In this document: piece after piece, positions 1-7,355 of the stretch
Position numbering within the stretch: the stretch's first letter is position 1
Layout: every line of letters starts with the position of its first letter
Assembly (NCBI RefSeq): GCF_900302505.1
Contig: NZ_OMOJ01000005.1
Span: 124,001-188,000 of the forward strand
Direction: 5' to 3'
Origin: Pseudoprimorskyibacter insulae
Lineage (GTDB): Bacteria; Pseudomonadota; Alphaproteobacteria; Rhodobacterales; Rhodobacteraceae
Length of the DNA stretch: 64,000 nucleotides
The notes under the pieces: model-generated
What the model was told of the DNA's origin: nothing
The model's database searches: none
The model's input: only the letters and a program-made list of their open reading frames with translations
Made by a program: the position numbers and the translations under genes

Positions 1-322
1 CGGGCGTATAGGCGTCGATCTCTCGCGATGAGGTGCCCCAGACGCTGATCACGGCGGGGCTGCCCTCTTCGAACAATTCGCCTTCGATCACAAACATCCC
101 GCCCGTCTGCACCTGTATTGCCGGGTCGGCGGTGCGCAGCGTCAGGTTCTGTTCCGACGGGAACATCGACTTCCACCAGCCACTTGTCGCGATCTGGTCG
201 GCGGTGCGGAAGGACGACACCAACAGGCCCACGGTTGGGAACAACCACAGCGCCACCAGCACAGCCACCGAGATATGAACGGCCCATGTCAGCGAAGATT
301 TGGTTCCGGCGATATTATCCAT
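1..322 (-). CDS. aglG: Alpha-glucoside ABC transporter permease AglG (3' part beyond window)
   Basis: Second inner-membrane permease of an AglEFGK-type alpha-glucoside importer; only the N-terminal 107 codons lie in the window and the gene runs off the left edge. The protein starts MDNIAGTKSSLTW, followed by a hydrophobic segment at about residues 14-33 and the conserved VSSFRTADQI stretch typical of MalG-type permeases, then a periplasmic loop. The ATG is preceded by AAGGAG at good spacing. It lies 27 bp downstream of aglF on the same strand, so it belongs to the aglE-aglF-aglG operon. The ATPase and any aglA glucosidase would be expected further left, outside the window. Confidence 0.85.
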   Translation of the reverse strand, partial: MDNIAGTKSSLTWAVHISVAVLVALWLFPTVGLLVSSFRTADQIATSGWWKSMFPSEQNLTLRTADPAIQVQTGGMFVIEGELFEEGSPAVISVWGTSSREIDAYTP

Positions 323-349
323 GACGTGCTCCTTCATAGTCGCGGGCCA

Positions 350-1351
350 TCAGCGCATCTCCTTGCGGGCGTTGTAGACGTTCCAGACAAGGATCGGCGT
401 CACCAGCAGCATGATCACAATCGCCGCAGCCGACCCGACGCCCCAGTCATTGGCGCGGAACAGTTTGTCGTACATGTAATTGGCCAGAACTTGCGTTTCC
501 CACTGGCCGTTGGTCATGGCGAAGACGATGTCAAAGACCTTCAGAACCACGATGGTGATCGTCGTCCAGACCACCACGATGGTGCCCATGATCTGCGGCA
601 CCTTGATCTTAAAGAAGATCTGGAACGGGTTCGCGCCATCGACGATGGCCGCCTCGACCGTTTCTTCGGGAATACCGCGCAGGGCGGCGGACAGGATCAC
701 CATGGCAAAGCCGGTCTGGATCCAGATCAGCACCGCCATCAGGAAGAAGTTGTTCCAGATCGGCAGGGTCAGCCATTGTTGTGGGTCATTGCCGGTCAGG
801 CCCACATAGATCGCGTTCAGAATGCCGATCTGTTCGGTGCCCGGCGGACGGGCGTCATAGACCAGTTTCCAAATCACCGCCGCCCCGACGAAGGAAATCG
901 CCATCGGCATAAAGATCAGCGACTTGGCGATATTGCCCCAACGGATGCGGTCGGTCAGCTGCGCAGCCAGCAGGCCAAACGCGGTCGAGGCCGCAGGCAC
1001 CACAACCAGCCACATCATGTTGTTGCGCATGGCTTCCCAGAACTTCGGCTCGCTCAGCATCTGGCTGTAGTTCGCCAGCCCGACAAAAGCGCCGTCCTGA
1101 TCGCGGTCGGTTACGGACATGCGCAGCGTCTCAAACACGGGATAGGCCAGATAGAGGCACAGCGCGAACAGCGCCGGAAACAGGAACAGCCAAGGGCGAA
1201 TGATATTGGCGCGGTTGATATTGCGCCCCGCATGCGGGCCTTTGGCCGGGAAAAGAACTTTGTCGAGGAACTGATTTGACAGGTAGAAATATCCCACACA
1301 GGCCCCAACGCCTATGACAATGGTCAGCAGCCCCTGAATGGCCGGATGCAT
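350..1351 (-). CDS. aglF: Alpha-glucoside ABC transporter permease AglF
   Basis: First membrane-spanning subunit of the binding-protein-dependent alpha-glucoside importer. The 333-residue protein has several hydrophobic segments (about 8-26, 53-73, 113-133, 145-165, 200-222, 305-325) and the EAA loop that contacts the ATPase at residues 233-252 (EAAIVDGANPFQ). Length and the N-terminal extra helix fit the AglF family. It lies between aglE and aglG on the same strand. Specificity for alpha-glucosides (sucrose, trehalose, maltose) is inferred from Agl family similarity and the neighbouring regulator and glucosidase. Confidence 0.88.
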   Translation of the reverse strand: MHPAIQGLLTIVIGVGACVGYFYLSNQFLDKVLFPAKGPHAGRNINRANIIRPWLFLFPALFALCLYLAYPVFETLRMSVTDRDQDGAFVGLANYSQMLSEPKFWEAMRNNMMWLVVVPAASTAFGLLAAQLTDRIRWGNIAKSLIFMPMAISFVGAAVIWKLVYDARPPGTEQIGILNAIYVGLTGNDPQQWLTLPIWNNFFLMAVLIWIQTGFAMVILSAALRGIPEETVEAAIVDGANPFQIFFKIKVPQIMGTIVVVWTTITIVVLKVFDIVFAMTNGQWETQVLANYMYDKLFRANDWGVGSAAAIVIMLLVTPILVWNVYNARKEMR

Positions 1352-1431
1352 GGTGTCCCCTCCCTGACAACAGATCGTTTAGAAACAGTTGGGGCGACCG
1401 GTTTGCACAGGTCGCCCCGAAAGGTGGCTGA

Positions 1432-2700
1432 TTATTTCAGCGCATCCCAGGATGCTTGGATCGCTTGGCCAACTTCTTCGGCCGATTTGCCGCCAGCATA
1501 GTCAACCATGCCGGTCCAGAACGACCCTGCGCCAACGCCGCCCGGCATCAGGTCAGAGCCGTCAAAGCGGAAGGTGGTCGCGCCCAGCAGGATTTCGTTC
1601 ATCTTGCGCAGGGTCGGATCGCTGAACGCATCGGGGTTCACGCCCTTGTGCGGGGTCAGGAAGCCCTTCTGAGCCATCCACGCTTCATGCGCTTCGGTGG
1701 TCTTCAGGAATTCGATGAACTGATGCGCTGCGGGCGAGTCGTTGGTGATCGCCCAAAGGGTGCCAGCGCCCAGAACCGGTGCGCCCAGATCCTTTTCAGC
1801 ATAGGCCGGGAAGTAGAAGAAATCTGCATCTTCACCAACCGAAGTGCCTTCGGGGAAGAACGCCGGAATGAACGAGGCCTGACGGTGCATGTAGCACTGC
1901 GGCGGCGAGGCAAACAGACCCTTGGGGCTGTCGCGGAAGTCGGTCGAGGCCACAGCACCAGCGCCGCCCGCAACATAGGCGTCGTTGCGCGCGAACCAGC
2001 CAAATTCATCAATGGCGGCGGTGACTTTGGGATCGTCGAACTTCAGGTCGTTCTTGACCCACGCGTCGTAGTCGGCGGGCGACTGCGTGCGCAGCATCAT
2101 GTCTTCAACCCAGTCGGTTGCCGGCCAGCCGGTCGCGCCGCCTGATCCCAGACCGATACACCACGGGGTGCCGCCATCGGCGACGATCTGTTCGGTCAGG
2201 GCCTTCAGTTCCTCCATCGAGGACGGGATTTCATAACCCGCATCTTCGAAGTTTTCAGGCACGAACCACACAAGCGACTTCAGGTCGACTTTGTAGAAGA
2301 AGCCATAGAGGTTATCGGCACCGTCTTTGCCAGCATAAGTGCCCAGATCGACCCAGGACTGACCAGCGGCGTAGTTTTCGCGTACCCAATCACCCGTGCC
2401 ATCGGCCAGCGGGGTCAGGAAACCGCGCTTGGCCATATCGGCGGCAAGGCCAGGCTGCGGGAAGACGGCGATGTTCGGGGCCGAACCGGCCTCGGCGTCG
2501 ATGACGATCTGCTGCTCAAAGCTGTCGGAACCGACGTAAGCCACATCAAGGCCCGACTGCGTGCGGAACACGTCCAGCACCTTTTGAACCATCGCTTCAT
2601 CCGCACCCAACCACGGGCCAGCGATCGTCAGATCGGCTGCATTGGCCCCACCCGCGATCAGCGCGGACAGTGCCACACTCAAAGTAAACGATTTCTTCAT
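1432..2700 (-). CDS. aglE: Alpha-glucoside ABC transporter substrate-binding protein AglE
   Basis: Periplasmic binding protein (about 422 residues) that delivers alpha-glucosides to AglF/AglG. Residues 1-21 form a Sec signal peptide (basic MKKS, hydrophobic core, cleavage after ANA). The body is a family 1 sugar-binding protein, with motifs such as PWCIGLGSGGATGWPATDW. The ATG at 2700 is chosen because a strong GGGGAGGAAAT ribosome site precedes it; an in-frame extension to 2745 has no such site and would spoil the signal peptide. It is first in the operon, and a perfect 12-bp palindrome 64 bp upstream is the likely AglR operator. Confidence 0.9.
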   Translation of the reverse strand: MKKSFTLSVALSALIAGGANAADLTIAGPWLGADEAMVQKVLDVFRTQSGLDVAYVGSDSFEQQIVIDAEAGSAPNIAVFPQPGLAADMAKRGFLTPLADGTGDWVRENYAAGQSWVDLGTYAGKDGADNLYGFFYKVDLKSLVWFVPENFEDAGYEIPSSMEELKALTEQIVADGGTPWCIGLGSGGATGWPATDWVEDMMLRTQSPADYDAWVKNDLKFDDPKVTAAIDEFGWFARNDAYVAGGAGAVASTDFRDSPKGLFASPPQCYMHRQASFIPAFFPEGTSVGEDADFFYFPAYAEKDLGAPVLGAGTLWAITNDSPAAHQFIEFLKTTEAHEAWMAQKGFLTPHKGVNPDAFSDPTLRKMNEILLGATTFRFDGSDLMPGGVGAGSFWTGMVDYAGGKSAEEVGQAIQASWDALK

Positions 2701-2763
2701 GAGATTTCCTCCCCAAGCCGCGCTGATGCGCGTGTTGACTACCATACACTTTGAGAATCAAAT

Positions 2764-2775
2764 CAAAGCGCTTTG
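2764..2775. promoter_or_regulatory. Palindromic operator CAAAGCGCTTTG upstream of aglE
   Basis: Perfect 12-bp palindrome in the divergent aglE/aglR control region, with a central CG as is usual for LacI-family operators. A second copy of the 10-bp core AAAGCGCTTT lies at 2922-2931. The position, 64 bp before aglE, fits repression of the transport operon by the adjacent LacI-type regulator. Binding is inferred. Confidence 0.7.
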
Positions 2776-2921
2776 GATGCTTTAAAAATACGCAAGCGGA
2801 TCGTTCTGTCAACAAGGCATCCGTATATTTTATTGGAGATTTCGCTGCAGTGCAGCTAAAATCATGCCGCCAAAAAACTACTTTCCAAACCCCGCTCAAT
2901 GTGGATTATGGAGGGAATATT

Positions 2922-2931
2922 AAAGCGCTTT
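2922..2931. promoter_or_regulatory. Palindromic operator AAAGCGCTTT upstream of aglR
   Basis: Perfect 10-bp palindrome with the same core as the site at 2764-2775. It lies 8 bp before the aglR start codon, where bound repressor would block the regulator's own transcription, so autoregulation is likely. Two sites about 158 bp apart could also allow DNA looping, as in other LacI-type systems. Confidence 0.65.
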
Positions 2932-2939
2932 GGGACCAC

Positions 2940-3971
2940 ATGGCTGTAAATCTTAAACAACTCTCTGAGCACTTGAAGCTCTCTCAAACCACGGTCAGCC
3001 GCGCCTTGAACGGCTATCCCGAGGTCAATGAAGAGACGCGCAAACGTGTTCAGGCCGCCGCCAAAGCGATGAATTACAGCCCCAACATCCGCGCCAAAGG
3101 TTTGGCCACGGGCCGCGCCATGGCGATTGGCCATGTGATCCCAGTGTCAAACAAACATGAGATGGTGAACCCGGTTTTCGGCGACTTTATCGCAGGCGCA
3201 GGCGAGGCTTATTCGCAAGCTGGCTACGAAATGGTTCTGACGCTTGTGGCCGATGACAACGAAGAACGCGCCTACCGCAAGATCAAAGCCAAGGGCAATG
3301 TGGACGGGCTGATCGTACATGGCCCGCGCATGATCGAACCCCGCATTCCCCTGCTGACCGATCTAGAGATCCCATTTGTCGTGCATGGCCGCGCATCTCA
3401 GGCCGACACGGGCTATGCTTGGGTCGACATCAACAACAAGCGTGCCTTTCAACGGGCCACCGCCTATTTGGCCGATCTGGGCCATCGCCGCATTGCGCTG
3501 ATCAATGGGCTTGAGGACATGGATTTCGCCTATCGCCGCCGCGCGGGCTATACCGACGCCATGGCCAAAGCGGGGCTGGAGGTGGATCCCGCCCTGCTCT
3601 TCTCAGAGGAAATGACCGAGATTTACGGCTATCGCACGGCGCAGGATCTGCTGGCCCGTGACAACCCGCCGACCGCTTTTCTAGTGTCCTCGATGATCAC
3701 CGCCATCGGCGTGCGCCGCGCCATTGATGCCGCCGGGCTGAAAATGGGGCGCGATGTGTCGATCATCACCCATGACGACGATCTGAGCTACCTGCAAAAC
3801 GGCGATTCCGTTCCGATCTTCACCGCCACCCGGTCCTCGGTACGCGAAGCCGGGTATCTGTCGGCCAAAATGCTTCTGGGCATGATTGACCAAAAGCCCG
3901 AAACTCCCCCAACCCGAATGCTGGAGGCCGAGTTGATCATCGGCGATTCCACGGGCCGCGCGCCCAGCTAA
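2940..3971 (+). CDS. aglR: LacI-family transcriptional regulator of alpha-glucoside use (AglR-like)
   Basis: DNA-binding repressor of 343 residues. Residues 1-25 form the LacI helix-turn-helix (LKLSQTTVSRALNGYPEVNE), followed by the hinge and a periplasmic-binding-protein-like effector domain. The ATG at 2940 puts the helix-turn-helix at the N-terminus as in all LacI proteins; the frame is open further upstream to 2751 but that stretch holds the operators. The ribosome site is weak: GGAGGG lies 24 bp before the ATG, with an operator in between. It is divergent from aglEFG and followed by bgl and glk, which makes sugar-responsive control of this locus the likely role. Confidence 0.88.
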   Translation: MAVNLKQLSEHLKLSQTTVSRALNGYPEVNEETRKRVQAAAKAMNYSPNIRAKGLATGRAMAIGHVIPVSNKHEMVNPVFGDFIAGAGEAYSQAGYEMVLTLVADDNEERAYRKIKAKGNVDGLIVHGPRMIEPRIPLLTDLEIPFVVHGRASQADTGYAWVDINNKRAFQRATAYLADLGHRRIALINGLEDMDFAYRRRAGYTDAMAKAGLEVDPALLFSEEMTEIYGYRTAQDLLARDNPPTAFLVSSMITAIGVRRAIDAAGLKMGRDVSIITHDDDLSYLQNGDSVPIFTATRSSVREAGYLSAKMLLGMIDQKPETPPTRMLEAELIIGDSTGRAPS

Positions 3972-3981
3972 GGACCATTCT

Positions 3982-5304
3982 ATGCAGTTCAAACGCAGCG
4001 ATTTTCCCGAAGGCTTCCTCTTCGGGACCGCCACTTCCAGTTATCAAATCGAAGGCCACGGGTTCGGCGGCGCAGGCCCCACCCATTGGGACAGCTTTGC
4101 CGCCACACCCGGCAACGTCGTTCGCGCCGAAAACGGCAGCCGCGCCTGTGACCACTATCACCGCTACGAAGAAGACCTTGATCTGGTCGCGGCGGCGGGC
4201 TTTGATTGTTACCGGTTTTCAACCTCTTGGGCGCGGGTTCTGCCCGAAGGACGCGGCACGCCCAACCCCGAGGGCCTTGATTTCTATGACCGCCTGACTG
4301 ATGCCATGCTAGAACGCGGGATCAAGCCCTGCGCCACGCTCTACCACTGGGAATTGCCGCAGCCGCTGGCCGATCTTGGCGGCTGGCGCAACCGCGATAT
4401 CACCAATTGGTTCGCCGATTACGCCGAGGTCATCATGGGCAGGATCGGCGACCGGATGCATTCCGTCGCCCCCATCAACGAACCGTGGTGCGTGGCCTGG
4501 CTCAGCCATTTCCTAGGCCATCACGCCCCCGGCCTACGCGACATCCGCGCCACCGCCCGCGCCATGCATCACGTCCTGCTGGGCCATGGCCGCGCGATTG
4601 AGGCGATGCGCGGCTTGGGGATGAAAAACCTTGGCGCGGTGTTCAACTTCGAATGGGCCACCCCCGCCGATGACACCCCCGAGGCGATCCGCGCCGCTGA
4701 GTTGTATGATGGGTATTACAACCGTTGGTATCTGGGCGGCGTGTTCAACGGGGCCTATCCGCAGATCGTTCTGGACGGTCTGGAACAGCATTTGCCAAAG
4801 AACTGGCAAGACGATTTCCCGACCATCTCGACCCAGGTAGATTGGTGCGGGCTGAATTACTACACGCGCAAAGTCATCAAACCCAACAATCAGCCATGGC
4901 CCAGCCACGAAGAGGTCGAAGGCCCCCTGCCTAAAACCTTGATGGGATGGGAAATTTATCCCGAAGGACTGTACAACTTCCTGAAACGCACGCAGGCCGA
5001 ATACACCCGCGATCTGCCGCTGATAGTGACGGAAAACGGCTTGGCCAGCCCGGATGTGGTGGCAAATGGCGTGGTCGATGACCCTGCCCGCATTGACTAC
5101 ATCAACCGGCATCTGGCCAAAGTTCGGCAAGCGATCGACGAAGGCGTGCCGGTCGATGGCTATTTTGTCTGGTCGCTTTTGGACAATTACGAATGGGCCT
5201 TGGGCTACGAAAAACGCTTCGGCCTGGTGCATGTTCACTTCGAAACACTGGAACGCACACCGAAAAACTCTTATCACGCGCTAACATCAGCGCTCAAAGG
5301 GTGA
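3982..5304 (+). CDS. GH1 family beta-glucosidase
   Basis: Cytoplasmic glycoside hydrolase family 1 enzyme (440 residues, usual length) hydrolysing beta-glucosides or related glycosides to glucose. Seen: N-terminal FLFGTATSSYQIEG signature, acid/base glutamate E167 in NEPW (166-169), nucleophile E351 in TENG (350-353), and the C-terminal WSLLDNYEWALGY motif. No signal peptide. It starts 10 bp after aglR with an AAGGA ribosome site and is followed by glk 3 bp after its stop, so regulator, hydrolase and kinase form one transcription unit. Family members vary in linkage preference, so the exact substrate is open. Confidence 0.9.
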   Translation: MQFKRSDFPEGFLFGTATSSYQIEGHGFGGAGPTHWDSFAATPGNVVRAENGSRACDHYHRYEEDLDLVAAAGFDCYRFSTSWARVLPEGRGTPNPEGLDFYDRLTDAMLERGIKPCATLYHWELPQPLADLGGWRNRDITNWFADYAEVIMGRIGDRMHSVAPINEPWCVAWLSHFLGHHAPGLRDIRATARAMHHVLLGHGRAIEAMRGLGMKNLGAVFNFEWATPADDTPEAIRAAELYDGYYNRWYLGGVFNGAYPQIVLDGLEQHLPKNWQDDFPTISTQVDWCGLNYYTRKVIKPNNQPWPSHEEVEGPLPKTLMGWEIYPEGLYNFLKRTQAEYTRDLPLIVTENGLASPDVVANGVVDDPARIDYINRHLAKVRQAIDEGVPVDGYFVWSLLDNYEWALGYEKRFGLVHVHFETLERTPKNSYHALTSALKG

Positions 5305-5307
5305 ATC

Positions 5308-6306
5308 ATGCAACAGGCGACCGACACGATCAGCAGCGACAAAGTTAGCGCTATCGTTGCCGATATCGGCGGCACGAACACTCGTGTTGCGCTGACTCGC
5401 GGCGGTGAGGTCTTGATCGACACGGTGCAGCGCTATCGCAATGCCGATCATTCCAGCATCTACGAGGTGCTGACCGACTACTTGTCTGACAAGGATGTCC
5501 GTCCTGATGCGGCCTGCGTTGACATGGCCGGGCCGGTGTTCAATGGGGTTGGCACGCTGACCAACCTCAACTGGCAAGTCTGCCGCGATGAGATCGCCGC
5601 CTGCACGGGCGCCCATACGGTCGCGGTGCTGAACGACTTGCAGGCGCAGGGCCATTCCTTGGCGCATGTGCCCGCCGAAAACCTGCACACGGTGCGCACC
5701 GGCAACGCTTCCGGCGATCATGCCGCGCGTCTGGTGCTGAATGTCGGCACAGGGCTGAACGCGGCACTGGTGTATCGGATAGACGGGCAAACCCTTGTTC
5801 CTCCGTCGGAATCCGGTCACGTCACCCTGCCCGTCCATACGGATGCCGACCTGCGCCTGATGCGTTATCTGGCGGGTGATCATGGCATGGCGGGTTGCGA
5901 AGAGGCGATCTCGGGGCGTGGGATCGGCAAGATTTACGATTGGCTACATGTGGAAGATGGCCTGCCTGCCCCGCAGGCGGAAATCCCGACGATTGTTGAG
6001 GCCGCCACCGCTGGCACCGATGCCCTAGCCGTGGCCACCATGCAGACTTTCATCCGCATCATGGCGCATTGGGCGAGCGATCTGGCGCTGATTCAACTTC
6101 CCTTCGGCGGGATTTATTTCGTCGGCGGCGTCGCGCGCCACATCACGCCCTTCCTTGATCCGATGGGGTTTGAGCAGCACTTCCTCGACAAGGGCCGTTT
6201 TTCGGCCTTCCTGGCGCAATTCCCCGTGCATGTGGTCGATGATGACTATGCCCCGCTGCGCGGATCGGCCAGCCACCTAATGGACTTGCTTGCGCAACGC
6301 GGATAA
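5308..6306 (+). CDS. glk: Glucokinase
   Basis: ATP-dependent phosphorylation of glucose to glucose-6-phosphate. The 332-residue protein carries the ROK/Glk phosphate loop DIGGTNTR at residues 19-26 and further Glk signatures (LNDLQAQG, NVGTGLNAA, PSESGHVTLP). The ribosome site AAAGGG overlaps the stop of the glucosidase gene, indicating translational coupling. It supplies G6P to Zwf and Pgi, which are also encoded in this window. Confidence 0.93.
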   Translation: MQQATDTISSDKVSAIVADIGGTNTRVALTRGGEVLIDTVQRYRNADHSSIYEVLTDYLSDKDVRPDAACVDMAGPVFNGVGTLTNLNWQVCRDEIAACTGAHTVAVLNDLQAQGHSLAHVPAENLHTVRTGNASGDHAARLVLNVGTGLNAALVYRIDGQTLVPPSESGHVTLPVHTDADLRLMRYLAGDHGMAGCEEAISGRGIGKIYDWLHVEDGLPAPQAEIPTIVEAATAGTDALAVATMQTFIRIMAHWASDLALIQLPFGGIYFVGGVARHITPFLDPMGFEQHFLDKGRFSAFLAQFPVHVVDDDYAPLRGSASHLMDLLAQRG

Positions 6307-6314
6307 ACGGGGCC

Positions 6315-7355
6315 ATGGCCCTAGAGTTCAAAACCCTTCCCGACTTATATTCCCACGGATTTGACACGATCATCGACGTGCGCAGTCCTGCAGAGTTTGC
6401 CGAGGATCGCATCCCCGGTGCGATGTCCTGCCCGGTTTTGAACAACGAAGAACGGGCGCGTGTTGGCACGATCTACAAACAGCAAAGCCCGTTTCTGGCC
6501 CGCAAGCTGGGCGCAGCTTTGGTGTTCCGCAATGCGGCCGACCATGTGGAAAAGCGCCTGTCGCATCACGAAGGCGCATGGCGGCCCTTGGTCTATTGCT
6601 GGCGCGGCGGGCAGCGGTCTGGGTCGTTCACATGGATGCTGCAACAGATCGGCTGGCGGGCCGAGGTCATCAAGGGCGGCTATCAGACCTATCGCCGCTT
6701 GGTCTTCGCCTACCTCTATGAAACGCCCCTGCCGCATCAGGTGATCCTGCTGGATGGCTACACCGGCACCGCGAAAACCGATGTGCTGCGCAAGCTGGCG
6801 GGTTTGGGCGTGCAGGTGCTGGATCTTGAGGGGCTGGCCAATCATCGCGGCTCGCTTCTGGGGACAATGGGCGACCAGCCCAGCCAGAAGGCGTTCGAAA
6901 GCGATCTGGCCCACGCGCTATGTGCGCTGGACCCAACCCGCCCGGTGATTGTTGAGGCTGAAAGCTCCAAAATCGGGCAGCGGATCGTGCCGCCCATGCT
7001 GTGGGACTTGATGAAAAAAGCCCCCCGGTTTGAGATTGAGGCCCCGATTGAGGCCCGCACCGATTATCTGGTGACGGCCTATAACGACATCCTGTCCGAC
7101 ACCGTTGGACTGCGCGATAAGCTCAGCCCGCTGAAGGCGCATCGCGGCGGCGCGGTGATTGACGGCTGGATGGCGCAGATTGATGCGGGTGACAAACCCG
7201 GCCTGACCCGCGCCTTGATGGAACAGCATTACGATCTGGCCTATGCCAAATCGCGCCAGTCCATCGGCTCGGACACGCAAGCGGTGTTCGCCACCGATAC
7301 GCTGGATGAGGCCGGGATCGCCGATCTGGCGATGCGCATCAAAGCCGCGCTTTAA
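6315..7355 (+). CDS. mnmH: tRNA 2-selenouridine synthase (MnmH/SelU)
   Basis: Converts 2-thiouridine at tRNA wobble position 34 to 2-selenouridine via a geranylated intermediate, using selenophosphate. The 346-residue protein has an N-terminal rhodanese domain (about 8-120) with the catalytic cysteine C95 in YCWRGGQRSGS, and a C-terminal P-loop domain with GYTGTAKT at 148-155. It lies 8 bp after glk on the same strand and meets selD tail to tail with a 4-bp overlap. The selenophosphate donor SelD and the 2-thiolase MnmA (36.5 kb) are both in the window. No selA or selB is seen here. Confidence 0.92.
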   Translation: MALEFKTLPDLYSHGFDTIIDVRSPAEFAEDRIPGAMSCPVLNNEERARVGTIYKQQSPFLARKLGAALVFRNAADHVEKRLSHHEGAWRPLVYCWRGGQRSGSFTWMLQQIGWRAEVIKGGYQTYRRLVFAYLYETPLPHQVILLDGYTGTAKTDVLRKLAGLGVQVLDLEGLANHRGSLLGTMGDQPSQKAFESDLAHALCALDPTRPVIVEAESSKIGQRIVPPMLWDLMKKAPRFEIEAPIEARTDYLVTAYNDILSDTVGLRDKLSPLKAHRGGAVIDGWMAQIDAGDKPGLTRALMEQHYDLAYAKSRQSIGSDTQAVFATDTLDEAGIADLAMRIKAAL

